DNA of 64,000 bases from Burkholderiales bacterium (GTDB lineage Bacteria; Pseudomonadota; Gammaproteobacteria; Burkholderiales; Casimicrobiaceae). The stretch is from assembly GCA_015075645.1 (NCBI GenBank), contig JABTUF010000005.1:418970-482969 (forward strand), in the 5' to 3' direction. How positions within the stretch are numbered: position 1 is the first letter of the stretch; every line of letters starts with the position of its first letter. Below are positions 20,415 through 28,897 of this stretch, one piece after another. The notes beneath the pieces are model-generated. The model was not told the origin of the DNA, made no database searches, and saw only the letters and a program-made list of their open reading frames with translations. The position numbers and the translations under genes are program-made.

Positions 20415-20448
20415 CCGCCCGCCGCCGCGCGGCGCGCCGCAACGGTCA
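20412..20448. terminator. Possible bidirectional terminator
   Basis: Two convergent genes end here. TGACCG (20412-20417) and CGGTCA (20443-20448) are inverted copies that contain the two TGA stop codons. Between them lies a 12-base palindrome CGCCGCGCGGCG (20423-20434). There is no T-run on either side, so intrinsic termination is uncertain. Confidence 0.35.
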
Positions 20449-21963
20449 GGGTGCGAAGCCCTCGGCGAGCTTCATCCGTTGCACCTTGCCGGACGGCCCC
20501 TTGGGCAGCGCGTCGACGAAGCGCACGTAGCGCGGCGCCTTGTAGCGCCCGAGCTCGCGCCGGCAGTGTTGATCCACCTCGTCGCGCGTGAGCGTCCGCC
20601 CGGGCTTGACGACGATGCACGCGAGGATCTCCTGGCCGTAGTCGCGGTCGGGCACGCCGACCGCCGCCGCCTCGAGCACCGCCGGATGCTTGAGCAGCGC
20701 CTCGTCGATCTCGCGCGGAGCGATGTTCTCGCCGCCCTTGATGATGAGCTCCTTGAGGCGTCCCGTGATGTAGTAGAAGTCGTCCGGGTCGCGGTAACCG
20801 AGGTCGCCGGTCGAGAGCCAGCCGTCGGCGGACACCGCCGACGCCGTCAGCTCCGGCGCCCGGTAGTAGCCCAGCATCACGCCCGGACCGCGCAGCTGGA
20901 TCTCGCCGCGCTCGCCGTCCGGCTGCGGGCGCCCCTCTCGGTCCACCACGCGCGCCTCGATCCCCAGCGGGCGGCCGGGGCTGCCGACGCGGCGCTCGTG
21001 CAGCGCCATCGGATTGCAGAACGCGACCGACGCGCACTCGGTGAGGCCCATCGCCTCGACGATCGGGATGCCGAAACGCTCCTCGAACGCCAGCTGCTGC
21101 CCGGGCGGCAGCGGCGCCGAGGCCGAGCGGGCGAATCGCACCCGGCGCATCGCATCGCGCTCGGCGGGCGCCGGGTCCGGCGCGTTGAGCAGGTAGGCGA
21201 CGATCGTCGGCACCAGGTTGAGCCAGGTCGGCCGCCACTGCGCGACCATCGGCCACCAGCGGGACACCGAGAACCGGTGCGGCATCACGATGCTGCCGCC
21301 CGAGCACAGCGTGCCGGTCGTCGAGATGCACTGCCCGTTGATGTGGTAGAGCGGCAGCGACGACAGCACGCGGTCGCGGGCGCGCAGGCCGTGGTGGCGC
21401 GCCACGGTGCGGCCGGCGTGCAGCATGTTCGCGTGGGACAGCAGCACGCCCTTGGGGAGGCCGGTCGTCCCCGACGTGTACATCAGCATCGACGGTCGCG
21501 CCGGATCGCGGCTCGCGAGCGCCGGAGGCGGCGATTCCGGCAGGTCGAGCCGATCCGCCACCACGACGACGAGGACCGGCGACGACCCGATGCGGGCCAG
21601 CGACTCGCGCACGCGCGCGGCGTGCTCCTCCGACGCGAACACCACCGACGGCTCCGAGTGCGCGAGCGTGTGGTCGAGGTGCGCGTCCTGCGCGAGCAGG
21701 TTGACCGGCACGACGATGCGGCCCGCCGCCATCGTGCCGACGAACACCGCGGTCGCCGCGATTCCGTTGGGCAGCATGAAAGCGACGCGCGCGCCTTCGG
21801 GCGCACCGAGCTCGTCGAGCCGCGCGGCGAGCGCGTCCGCCTTCGCCCCGAGCCCGCCGTAGGAGAGCACCGCGCCGGACTCGGGCGAGCACAGGAACGG
21901 CGCGTCGGGCGCGGCGGCGGCCCGCGCCTCGAGCACGGCGCGGAAGTCTCCGGTGGCGTCCAC
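20446..21963 (-). CDS. AMP-forming acyl-CoA ligase, probable sulfoacetate-CoA ligase (SauT-like)
   Basis: Adenylate-forming enzyme of 505 residues that would activate a carboxylate with ATP and CoA. The P-loop MYTSGTTGLPKG (about 161-172), the core motif GWLSTGDLGYRD, the hinge GRLKELIIKGGENIAP and the C-terminal catalytic lysine in GPSGKVQRMK are present. The start is GTG 21963, eleven bases after the aldehyde dehydrogenase stop. In Cupriavidus the sau genes pair such a ligase (SauT) with an acylating sulfoacetaldehyde dehydrogenase (SauS) upstream of Xsc. The neighbours here make sulfoacetate the likeliest substrate, but the sequence alone does not prove it. Confidence 0.8.
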   Translation of the reverse strand: MDATGDFRAVLEARAAAAPDAPFLCSPESGAVLSYGGLGAKADALAARLDELGAPEGARVAFMLPNGIAATAVFVGTMAAGRIVVPVNLLAQDAHLDHTLAHSEPSVVFASEEHAARVRESLARIGSSPVLVVVVADRLDLPESPPPALASRDPARPSMLMYTSGTTGLPKGVLLSHANMLHAGRTVARHHGLRARDRVLSSLPLYHINGQCISTTGTLCSGGSIVMPHRFSVSRWWPMVAQWRPTWLNLVPTIVAYLLNAPDPAPAERDAMRRVRFARSASAPLPPGQQLAFEERFGIPIVEAMGLTECASVAFCNPMALHERRVGSPGRPLGIEARVVDREGRPQPDGERGEIQLRGPGVMLGYYRAPELTASAVSADGWLSTGDLGYRDPDDFYYITGRLKELIIKGGENIAPREIDEALLKHPAVLEAAAVGVPDRDYGQEILACIVVKPGRTLTRDEVDQHCRRELGRYKAPRYVRFVDALPKGPSGKVQRMKLAEGFAP

Positions 21964-21973
21964 GGATGCGAGG

Positions 21974-23404
21974 CTAGATGCCGTGCCTGCGCCGGTAGTC
22001 GCCGAAGAGCTCGTCCTCGGTCGGCTCGCGCACGCGCTCCGGCGGAAGGGGGTGGACGACGCGCGTGACGTTCATGAAGTGGCGGACGTTGAGGTTGTCC
22101 GAGAAACTGTTGCCGCCCCAGCTGCCGCAGCCCATCGACAGCGAGAACGGCAGCGCGTTGTCGTAGCTCCCGCCGGTCGCGAAGCAGTGCGCCTGGTTGA
22201 CGATGACGCGGCACACCGGCAGCGCGAGCCCGAGCCGCGTCGCGCGCTCGGGGAGCTTCGAGTGGAGGCCGACCGAATGACCGGCGCCCTGGAAGCGCAG
22301 GAGCGCCTCCGCCCGCGCGGCAGCCGCGTCGAAGGTCGGCGCCCGGTAGAACGCGAGCACCGGCGAGAGCTTCTCGCCGGAGAACGGCGCGTCCGGCCCG
22401 ACGCCGTCGACGTCGACGACGAGGAACCGCGCCGACCGGCAGGCCTCCCGGTCGAGCCCCGCGAGCGCGGCGATCGCCCGCGCCGACTGCGCGACGAAGG
22501 CGGGGGCGAGCCTGTCGTCCGGAAACATCGCCCGCTCGAGGCGAGCCGACTCGTCGCGCGAGAGCCGGACGCCGCCGTGCCGCGCGAGCGCGGCGACGAG
22601 CGCGTCCGCGACCGCGTCGACCGCGATCACGCTGTTCTCCGACGAGCAGCTGGTCGCGTGGTCGAACGTCTTCGAGCGCGCGATCTTCTCCGCGGCGTCG
22701 GCCACGTCGGCCGTCTCGTCGACGATCGCCGCCACGTTGCCCGCGCCCACGCCCAGCGCCGGCGTGCCGCTCGCGTACGCGGCGCGCACGTTGTTCTGCG
22801 AGCCGGTCGCCACGACGAGGTCGGCCTGGCGCATCAGCTCCCGCGTGTGCTCGCGGGACACCGGCATCGGCAGCATCTGCACCAGGTCGCGGGGCGCGCC
22901 GATCCGGTCGAGCTCGGCGTGCACGAAGCCGATCAGGAGCGCGAGCGTCGAGGCGCCCTTCGGCGACGGCGCGAGGACGATCGCGTTGCGCGCCTTCAGC
23001 GCGTTGACGATGTTGTTGGCGGGCGTCGCGCCGGGGTTCGTCGACGGCGTGATCGCGGCGACGACGCCGACCGGCCTCGCGATCTCGACCAGGCCCCGCG
23101 CGGGATCCTCGGCGATCACGCCGGCCGTGCGCGCGCCCGCGAGGTCGCGCAGCAGGCCCATGGTCTTGCGCCGGTTCTTCGCGATCTTGTCGTCGACGTC
23201 GCCCATGCCGGTGTCGCGCACCGCGAGCTCGGCGAGCGCGCGGTTGCGCGACGGCTCGACGATCGCCCACGCGGCCGCGACCGCGAGCTCGTCCGCGCGC
23301 GACTGGTCGCAGGCGTCGATCGCGCGCTGCGCGGCGCGCGCGCGACCGACGAGCGCCGCCACCTCGCCGCGAACGCGCGCGGCATCCGGATCCCGGCCGT
23401 TCAT
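21974..23404 (-). CDS. sauS: Acylating aldehyde dehydrogenase, probable sulfoacetaldehyde dehydrogenase
   Basis: A 476-residue CoA-acylating aldehyde dehydrogenase. The fold is indicated by PVGVVAAITPSTNPGATPANN (cofactor region), the glycine-rich GVGAGNVAAIVDE and the catalytic cysteine C253 in TSCSSENSVI. The C-terminal FSDNLNVRHFMNVTRV is characteristic of the acetaldehyde/sulfoacetaldehyde dehydrogenase group. In sulfoacetate degradation it reduces sulfoacetyl-CoA to sulfoacetaldehyde, the substrate of Xsc encoded two genes upstream. ATG 23404 overlaps the stop of the Bug-type gene as ATGA; a longer open frame upstream is antisense to nothing but lacks family similarity. The assignment to sulfoacetaldehyde rests on context. 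Confidence 0.8.
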   Translation of the reverse strand: MNGRDPDAARVRGEVAALVGRARAAQRAIDACDQSRADELAVAAAWAIVEPSRNRALAELAVRDTGMGDVDDKIAKNRRKTMGLLRDLAGARTAGVIAEDPARGLVEIARPVGVVAAITPSTNPGATPANNIVNALKARNAIVLAPSPKGASTLALLIGFVHAELDRIGAPRDLVQMLPMPVSREHTRELMRQADLVVATGSQNNVRAAYASGTPALGVGAGNVAAIVDETADVADAAEKIARSKTFDHATSCSSENSVIAVDAVADALVAALARHGGVRLSRDESARLERAMFPDDRLAPAFVAQSARAIAALAGLDREACRSARFLVVDVDGVGPDAPFSGEKLSPVLAFYRAPTFDAAAARAEALLRFQGAGHSVGLHSKLPERATRLGLALPVCRVIVNQAHCFATGGSYDNALPFSLSMGCGSWGGNSFSDNLNVRHFMNVTRVVHPLPPERVREPTEDELFGDYRRRHGI

Positions 23405-24369
23405 TCGGGCGTGATCTTCGCCTCGCGGATCACGTAGTCCCACTTCTTCAGCTCGTCGCGGATCAGCGCGTCGAATTCCGCCGGCGAGTTGGACGCCGCC
23501 TCGGCGCCCTGCGCGAGCAGCTTCTCGCGCACCTCGGGCATCTGCAGCACCTTGACCATCGTCGCGTTGAGCTTGGCGACGACCGGCTGCGGCGTCTTCG
23601 CGGGCACGAGCAGCCCGTACCACGAGTCGACGACGACGTCCGGCACGCCCTGCTCGGCGATCGTCGGCAGGTCGGGCGCCGCGATGCTGCGCTTCGCGCT
23701 CGTCACCGCGATCGCCTTGAGGCGGCCGGCCTTCACGTGCTGCCAGGCCGCGGGCATCGACACGAACAGGAGCTGCACCTGACCGCCGATCGTGTCGGCG
23801 ACCGCCGGGCCGCCTCCCTTGTAGGGGACATGCGTCATCTGGACGCCGGTCTTCAGCTTGAACAGCTCGCCCGCGACGTGTCCCGGCGAGCCGATGCCCA
23901 CCGATGCGTAGTTGAACTTGCCCGGGTTCGCCTTCAGGAGCGCCACGAGCTCCTGGACGTTGCTCGCCGGCACCGAGGGGTGCGCGACGACGATCTGCGG
24001 GATCATCGCCGCTAGGCTCACCGGGATGAAGTCGCGCTCGACGTCGTAGGCGAGCTTCGGGTAGAGCTTCGGGTTGATCGTGTGCGACGACAGCGTCATC
24101 AGCACCGTGTAGCCGTCCGGCGGCGCCTTCGCGGCGAGCTCGGTGCCGACGCTGCCGCCCGCGCCGCCCTTGTTGTCGACGACGATCGGCGCTCCGAGCT
24201 CCGGCGAGAGCTTCTCGTTGACGATGCGGGCGACGACGTCGGTCCCGCCTCCCGGCGGATAGGGGACGATCATCCGGATCGGCTTCGACGGCCAGTCCTG
24301 CGCCTGTGCGAGGCCTGCGCAGAGCGCGAGCGCGAACGAGAGGGCGGTGGTGCGGCGGTACCTTGGCAT
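23401..24369 (-). CDS. Bug/TctC-family substrate-binding protein
   Basis: A 322-residue periplasmic binding protein of the Bug family, components of tripartite tricarboxylate transporters. The signal peptide (about 1-23, ending GLAQAQ) is followed by WPSKPIRMIVPYPPGGGTDVVAR, the hallmark N-terminus, and the DNKGGAGGSVGTE loop. ATG 24369 follows GGAGGAGA with four bases between. No TctA/TctB membrane genes are present nearby, as is usual for the many orphan Bug proteins in Burkholderiales. Sitting between xsc and the aldehyde dehydrogenase, it probably captures the sulfonate substrate. Confidence 0.93.
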   Translation of the reverse strand: MPRYRRTTALSFALALCAGLAQAQDWPSKPIRMIVPYPPGGGTDVVARIVNEKLSPELGAPIVVDNKGGAGGSVGTELAAKAPPDGYTVLMTLSSHTINPKLYPKLAYDVERDFIPVSLAAMIPQIVVAHPSVPASNVQELVALLKANPGKFNYASVGIGSPGHVAGELFKLKTGVQMTHVPYKGGGPAVADTIGGQVQLLFVSMPAAWQHVKAGRLKAIAVTSAKRSIAAPDLPTIAEQGVPDVVVDSWYGLLVPAKTPQPVVAKLNATMVKVLQMPEVREKLLAQGAEAASNSPAEFDALIRDELKKWDYVIREAKITPE

Positions 24370-24491
24370 GACGTCTCCTCCAGCGGTGAGCCCGTCTTGC
24401 GCGGGCTTGCCTCCAACTGCGGCTTCCTGTCCATGGACGGGGCAGGCGAGTATCGCCGTGCCGCGCTTCCCGTCAACCCCTCGCCGCCGCA

Positions 24492-24528
24492 CGCTCCCGG
24501 CGGGGGCGCGCGGCGCGGATCGGGAGCG
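24492..24528 (-). terminator. Hairpin downstream of xsc
   Basis: Inverted repeat with 8-base arms CGCTCCCG (24492-24499) and CGGGAGCG (24521-24528), about 16 bases after the xsc stop and before the Bug gene. It lacks a T-run. It may attenuate transcription into the downstream genes or stabilise the xsc mRNA. Confidence 0.3.
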
Positions 24529-24543
24529 CCGGCCCGCAACCGG

Positions 24544-26355
24544 TCAGCGCCGCGGAGCCTCGGTCGACTTGTACTTGGCGAGGTGGCGCGTCGGCAGCGC
24601 GAGCGCGTCGCGCCGGAAGGGGTCGCCCAGCTCGCGCGTCACCATCATCTCGAGCACGGTCGTCCTGCCGTCCCTCTGCGCGGCGGCCGCAGCTCGCAGC
24701 GCGGGCCCCACATCCGACAGCTTCTCGACGCGCACGCCCTCCGCGCCCATCGCCTTCGCGACCGCGGCCCACGACGGCTGCCTGTCGAGGTTCACGCCGA
24801 GGAAGCGGTTCGCGTAGAAGTCGACGTGGTTCTTCTTCTCGGCGCCCCACTGGCCGTTGTTGAACACGACCGCGGTGACCGGGATGGCCTCGCGCACGCA
24901 GGTCTGGATCTCGCCGAAGCTCATCCCCCACGCGCCGTCGCCGACGTAAGCGATCGCCGGGCGGTCGGGCGCCGCGACCTTGGCGCCGATGATCGTCGGG
25001 AACGCGTAGCCGCAGTTGCCGAAGCTCATCGCGGCGAACATCGAGCGCGGTCGGTCGAAGCGCAGGTAGCTGTTCGACACCGAGCAGATGTTGCCGATGT
25101 CGGTCGACACCATCGCGCCCTCCGGCATCGCCCGCTCGAGCTCGCGCAGCATCTGGCGCGGGTGCATGTGCGCGCTCCCCTTCGCCTGCTCGAGCGACCA
25201 GGCGTCCTTCTCGTGGGTCCAGCCGTCGAGTTCGGACTCCCACGCCGCCTTCTCCGCCTTCACCTTCGCCAGGCGGTCCGCCTGGTTGGCGTGGCACGCG
25301 AGCGACTTGCCCTCGAGGCGCGCCGCGAGGGCGAGCGAGGCCGCCTTCGCGTCGCCGCAGATGCCGACGGTGATCGGCTTCACGAGGCCCAGCATCTTCG
25401 GGTCCGCATCGACCTGGATGATCTTCGCCTGCCTCGGCCAATAGTCGATGCCGTGCTGCGGCAGCGTGCCGAACGGGCCGAGGCGCGTGCCGAGCGCGAG
25501 CACGACGTCGGCCTGGCTGATGAGCTTCATCGCCGCCTTGCTGCCCTGGTAGCCCAGCGGCCCGCACCACAGCGCGTGCTTCGCCGGGAAAGCGTCGTTG
25601 TGCAGGTAGGAGACCGCGACGGGCGCCTGCAGGAGTTCGGCGAGCGCGATCGCCTCGCGCTGCCCGTTGGCCATGATCACGCCGCCGCCGGCGAGGATCA
25701 CCGGGAACTTCGCGGACGCGAGGAGCGCGGCCGCTTCGTCCAGACTCTTCTCGCCGCCCGCGCCGCGTTCGATCACGATCGGGCGCGGGATCTCGCACTC
25801 GATGTCGCCGTAGAAGAAATCGCGCGGGATGTTGAGCTGCGTCGGTCCGAGTTCCAGGTGCGCGCGGTCGAACGCGCGGCCGGTGAGTTCGGCCATGCGC
25901 GCCTTGTTGTTCACGTGCGCCTGGTACTTGGTGATCCTGGTGAAGATCGGCAACTGCTCGGTTTCCTGGAAGCCCCCGAGCCCGAGCGTCATCGACCCGG
26001 TCTCCGGCGTGATGCACACGACCGGCGAGTGCGCCCAGTACGCGGCCGCGACCGAAGTCACGTAGTTGGTGATGCCGGGACCGTTCTGCGCGATGCACAC
26101 GCCGTGACGTCCCGACACACGCGAATACCCGTCGGCCATGTGACCGCCGCCCTGTTCGTGCGCGACCGAGATGAAGCGGATGCCGGCGAGCGGAAACAGG
26201 TCGAGCGCGTCCATGTACGCGGAGCCCACGATCCCGAAGACGTCCTTCACGCCCTGCGCGACGAGCGTTTCGACGAACGCCTCGGAGGGGGTCATCTTCT
26301 GGCGGCCGGTCACGGGGGCGGCGACCGGGGTCGGCAGGTCGGCGGGCTTGTTCAT
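24544..26355 (-). CDS. xsc: Sulfoacetaldehyde acetyltransferase
   Basis: Xsc is a thiamine-diphosphate enzyme that converts sulfoacetaldehyde and phosphate to acetyl phosphate and sulfite, the desulfonation step for taurine, isethionate and sulfoacetate. The 603 residues show the ThDP glutamate E67 in AHEQGGGHMADGYSR, the central stretch HNDAFPAKHALWCGPLGYQGSKAAM, GIDYWPRQAKIIQVD, and the ThDP motif GDGAWGMSFGE...NNGQWG. The match to Xsc proteins is much closer than to acetolactate synthase. ATG 26355 has GGAGGATTCGCC upstream. It is first in the catabolic operon and divergent from an IclR gene. No pta gene lies in the window. Confidence 0.92.
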   Translation of the reverse strand: MNKPADLPTPVAAPVTGRQKMTPSEAFVETLVAQGVKDVFGIVGSAYMDALDLFPLAGIRFISVAHEQGGGHMADGYSRVSGRHGVCIAQNGPGITNYVTSVAAAYWAHSPVVCITPETGSMTLGLGGFQETEQLPIFTRITKYQAHVNNKARMAELTGRAFDRAHLELGPTQLNIPRDFFYGDIECEIPRPIVIERGAGGEKSLDEAAALLASAKFPVILAGGGVIMANGQREAIALAELLQAPVAVSYLHNDAFPAKHALWCGPLGYQGSKAAMKLISQADVVLALGTRLGPFGTLPQHGIDYWPRQAKIIQVDADPKMLGLVKPITVGICGDAKAASLALAARLEGKSLACHANQADRLAKVKAEKAAWESELDGWTHEKDAWSLEQAKGSAHMHPRQMLRELERAMPEGAMVSTDIGNICSVSNSYLRFDRPRSMFAAMSFGNCGYAFPTIIGAKVAAPDRPAIAYVGDGAWGMSFGEIQTCVREAIPVTAVVFNNGQWGAEKKNHVDFYANRFLGVNLDRQPSWAAVAKAMGAEGVRVEKLSDVGPALRAAAAAQRDGRTTVLEMMVTRELGDPFRRDALALPTRHLAKYKSTEAPRR

Positions 26356-26481
26356 GGCGAATCCTCCGAAACTCGCGCGAATGGCGCGAGAAGTCGAAGT
26401 GTTCCACAGCTCCGTGCCTGCATCAAGCTCTCAATCGAAAAATGGCTTGTGACATTTCATTTTCCGATATATCGTCAGCGC
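26356..26481. promoter_or_regulatory. Divergent xsc/iclR control region
   Basis: This 126-base intergenic region is the most AT-rich stretch of the neighbourhood. It contains an inverted repeat CTCGCGC-N5-GCGCGAG (26372-26390) close to xsc and a 10-base palindrome CGATATATCG (26465-26474) close to iclR. A possible iclR promoter is TTGTGA (26447-26452) with TATATC (26468-26473). IclR proteins usually bind palindromes in such divergent regions, so either repeat is a candidate operator. Confidence 0.45.
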
Positions 26482-27276
26482 ATGGCCTCGAAGCGCGACC
26501 GCGTTCCGCCGCTGCTCCGGGCGTTCGGCCTGCTCGAACGCGTGGCCCGGGCGAACGGTCCGGTCGGCTTGCAGGAACTCGCTTCGGACGCGGATTTGCC
26601 GAAGCCGACGGTCTACCGGATGCTCGCCACGCTCGAGGAGGCCGGGCTCGTCACCCGCGAACCCGACGGCCGCCGCATCGCGGCGGGACCGAGGCTCGTG
26701 CGCTTCGCGCTCGACGTGCAGCTCGCGGAGACCGTGCGCGCCCCGCGGCACGCGATCCTGAAGCGGCTCGCCGAGACGCTCGGCGAAACCGTGAACCTCA
26801 CGATGCTCGACGGCAGCGAGGTCGTCTACCTCGACCGCGTCGAGACCGAGTGGCCGCTTCGCATGACCCTGCAGCCGGGGTCGCACGTCCCGCTCCACTG
26901 CACCGCGAGCGGCAAGCTCCTGCTCGCGCTGCTGCCCGCGGCGCGCAGGCGGCGCATCGTCGAGGAACTCTCGCTGGCGCGTTTCACCGACCACACGATC
27001 ACCGACCGCGACGCGTTGTGCGCCGAACTCGCCGCGATCCGACGCGACGACCTGTCGACCGACAATGAAGAATACCTCGCGGGACTCGTGTGCGTCGCGG
27101 TGCCGGTGGCCTCACCCGACGGGCGCAACGTCGCGTGCGTCGCCGTACACGCGCCGGTCGCACGCATGCCGCTGGAACGCGCGCTCGCGCACGTGCCCGC
27201 ACTGCGCGAGGCTGCGGCCGCGCTGGGTGCGACGTTCGGCGCGCCGCACGTCAATGCGGGCCGGGCTTCCGCCTGA
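26482..27276 (+). CDS. IclR-family transcriptional regulator
   Basis: A 264-residue regulator with an N-terminal winged helix (about 8-65: LLRAFGLLERVARANGPVGLQELA, then PTVYRMLATLEEAGLV). The IclR effector domain (about 80-250) contains the conserved TASGKLLLAL and LAGLVCVAVPV segments. It is divergent from the xsc operon and is the obvious candidate for its control, with a sulfonate or its metabolite as likely effector. ATG 26482 gives the standard family length; the frame is open far upstream but there it lies antisense to xsc and the Bug gene. Confidence 0.92.
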   Translation: MASKRDRVPPLLRAFGLLERVARANGPVGLQELASDADLPKPTVYRMLATLEEAGLVTREPDGRRIAAGPRLVRFALDVQLAETVRAPRHAILKRLAETLGETVNLTMLDGSEVVYLDRVETEWPLRMTLQPGSHVPLHCTASGKLLLALLPAARRRRIVEELSLARFTDHTITDRDALCAELAAIRRDDLSTDNEEYLAGLVCVAVPVASPDGRNVACVAVHAPVARMPLERALAHVPALREAAAALGATFGAPHVNAGRASA

Positions 27277-27312
27277 CGGGGTTCGCGCAGGGCGACAAGC
27301 CGTCACGGCTTC

Positions 27313-28185
27313 TCAATCCGGTTGGGCGGGCGCCTGGGCGCGGGCGAGCGCGACGCCGACCGCGATCAGGACCATGCCGGCGAGCGCCGCGGCGTCGAGC
27401 GTCTCCCCGAAGAACTGCCAGGACATCCATGCGGTCACCGGCGGCACGAGGTAGAAGAGCGCCGCCACGCCGGCGGCGGCGCCGCGACGCAGCAGCACGA
27501 AGAGCAGGCTGATCGCGCCGACCGACAGCACGAGCACCGACCACCCGAGCGCGAAGGTGAACGCAGGCGTCCAGCGGATCGACTCCGACTCGAGCATCGC
27601 GAGCGGCGCGTAGGCGATCGCGCACACCGAGAACTGGATCACCGCGCCCGACCGCAGGTCGACGCCCCCGCCGTGGCGCTTCTGGTAGAGCGTTCCGATA
27701 CTGATGCCGGCGAGCGCGATCGCGGCGGCGACGAGACCGCTCGCTTCTCCGGCGTAGCCGAGCTTGTTGCGCACCACGAGCCCCACGCCGACGAAACCCA
27801 GCACCAGCCCGATCCACTGGCGGGGGACGACCGCCTCGCCGAGCCACGAGCGCGCGATGGCCACCGTGACGATCGGCTGCAGGCCCACGAGCATCGCGAT
27901 CGTGCCCGCGGGCATGCCGCCGGCGATCGCGTGGAACACCCCGCCGAGGTAGAGCCCGTGCACGAGGAGCGCCGCGATGCCGACGTGCACCGCCTGCGCG
28001 CGCGACGGCCAGCGCGCACCCGACGCGAGCGCCACCGCCGCCATCAGGGCGGCGACGCACACGAAGCGGACGAACAGGAACGAGAACGGCGGGGCGTCGG
28101 GCAGCCCCAGCTTCGCGGCGACGAAGCCGGTGCTCCACAGGAGCACGAACAGCGCGGGCAGCCAGGCCGCGCCGGGCCGAGGCAC
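27313..28185 (-). CDS. EamA/DMT-family transporter
   Basis: A 290-residue integral membrane protein with ten predicted helices in two EamA repeats (about 8-140 and 150-285), the pattern of drug/metabolite exporters such as RhtA. Repeat signatures include LLWSTGFVAAKLGLPDAPPF and the second-half LFYLVPPVTAWMSWQFFGE. The only sensible start is GTG 28185, two bases after the stop of the pyrophosphatase gene, so the two are probably translated together. The substrate cannot be told; amino acids or metabolites are typical. Confidence 0.88.
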   Translation of the reverse strand: MPRPGAAWLPALFVLLWSTGFVAAKLGLPDAPPFSFLFVRFVCVAALMAAVALASGARWPSRAQAVHVGIAALLVHGLYLGGVFHAIAGGMPAGTIAMLVGLQPIVTVAIARSWLGEAVVPRQWIGLVLGFVGVGLVVRNKLGYAGEASGLVAAAIALAGISIGTLYQKRHGGGVDLRSGAVIQFSVCAIAYAPLAMLESESIRWTPAFTFALGWSVLVLSVGAISLLFVLLRRGAAAGVAALFYLVPPVTAWMSWQFFGETLDAAALAGMVLIAVGVALARAQAPAQPD

Positions 28186-28187
28186 GG

Positions 28188-28754
28188 TCAGCGCGCCTTC
28201 GTCGCGGCCTTGCGCGCGCGGAGCTTCGCCTTGCGGTAGCGCTCGACCGACTCGACGATCTCGCGCCGGGCGTCCTCCGCCTCGACCCAGGTGCCGACGC
28301 GCACCCACTTGCCCGGTTCGAGGTCCTTGTAGTGCTCGAAGAAATGCGCGATCTGGCGCATCTGGACCTCGGGCAGGTCGCGCGGCGACTTCACGTTGGT
28401 GTAGAGCGGCGACAGCTCGTCGACCGGCACCGCGAGGATCTTCGCGTCGCCGCCCGCCTCGTCGTCGAGCTTCAGCATGCCGATCGGCCGGCAGCGAACG
28501 ACCACGCCGGTGATGAACGGCATCGGCGAGAGCACGAGCACGTCGCAGGGGTCGCCGTCGAGCGAGAGCGTCTGCGGGATGTACCCGTAGTTGCACGGAT
28601 AGTGCATCGCCGTCCACATCAGCCGGTCGACGAACACCGCGCCCGTGTCCTTGTCGACCTCGTACTTGATCGGATCCGAGCGCATCGGAATCTCGACGAT
28701 CACGTTGCAGTCGTGCGGGACGTCCTTGCCGGCGGGTACGGACTCGAGGCTCAT
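28188..28754 (-). CDS. ppa: Inorganic pyrophosphatase
   Basis: Soluble family I pyrophosphatase that hydrolyses pyrophosphate released in biosynthesis. The 188-residue product has the metal-binding signature DGDPCDVLVL (PROSITE-type D-[GS]-D-P-x-D), YPCNYGYIPQT and the active-site Lys/Arg stretch near KYEVDKDTGAVFVDR. The start ATG at 28754 gives the typical N-terminus MSLESVPAGKDVPHDCNVIVEIP. A TATAAT box lies 31 bases upstream. It is followed two bases later by an exporter gene. Confidence 0.97.
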   Translation of the reverse strand: MSLESVPAGKDVPHDCNVIVEIPMRSDPIKYEVDKDTGAVFVDRLMWTAMHYPCNYGYIPQTLSLDGDPCDVLVLSPMPFITGVVVRCRPIGMLKLDDEAGGDAKILAVPVDELSPLYTNVKSPRDLPEVQMRQIAHFFEHYKDLEPGKWVRVGTWVEAEDARREIVESVERYRKAKLRARKAATKAR

Positions 28755-28784
28755 CGGAGGGGCTCGCGAGAGGGGGCGCGGCCG

Positions 28785-28790
28785 ATTATA
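28785..28790 (-). promoter_or_regulatory. Candidate -10 box of ppa
   Basis: A perfect TATAAT on the minus strand, 31 bases before the ppa start codon, in the gap between divergent ppa and the DUF3047 gene. No good -35 match lies 16-18 bases upstream. Confidence 0.45.
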
Positions 28791-28897
28791 GCGGCGGCAC
28801 TTCCCGCCGCCGGGGGCGCGACAAGGCGCTCGCGGCGCGGCATACTTGCCGCCGCGTCCGCCCCCCGACCACGACACCGCCCGAAACGAGGTCCGAC

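Noticed and set aside
24544..26355. Acetolactate synthase or oxalyl-CoA decarboxylase as identity of the ThDP enzyme
   Set aside because: The central region and C-terminus follow Xsc closely and the neighbours are CoA ligase and acylating dehydrogenase genes.
24082..26481. Plus-strand frame continuing upstream of the IclR start
   Set aside because: It runs antisense through xsc and the Bug-type gene; only the part from 26482 has IclR similarity and a normal length.
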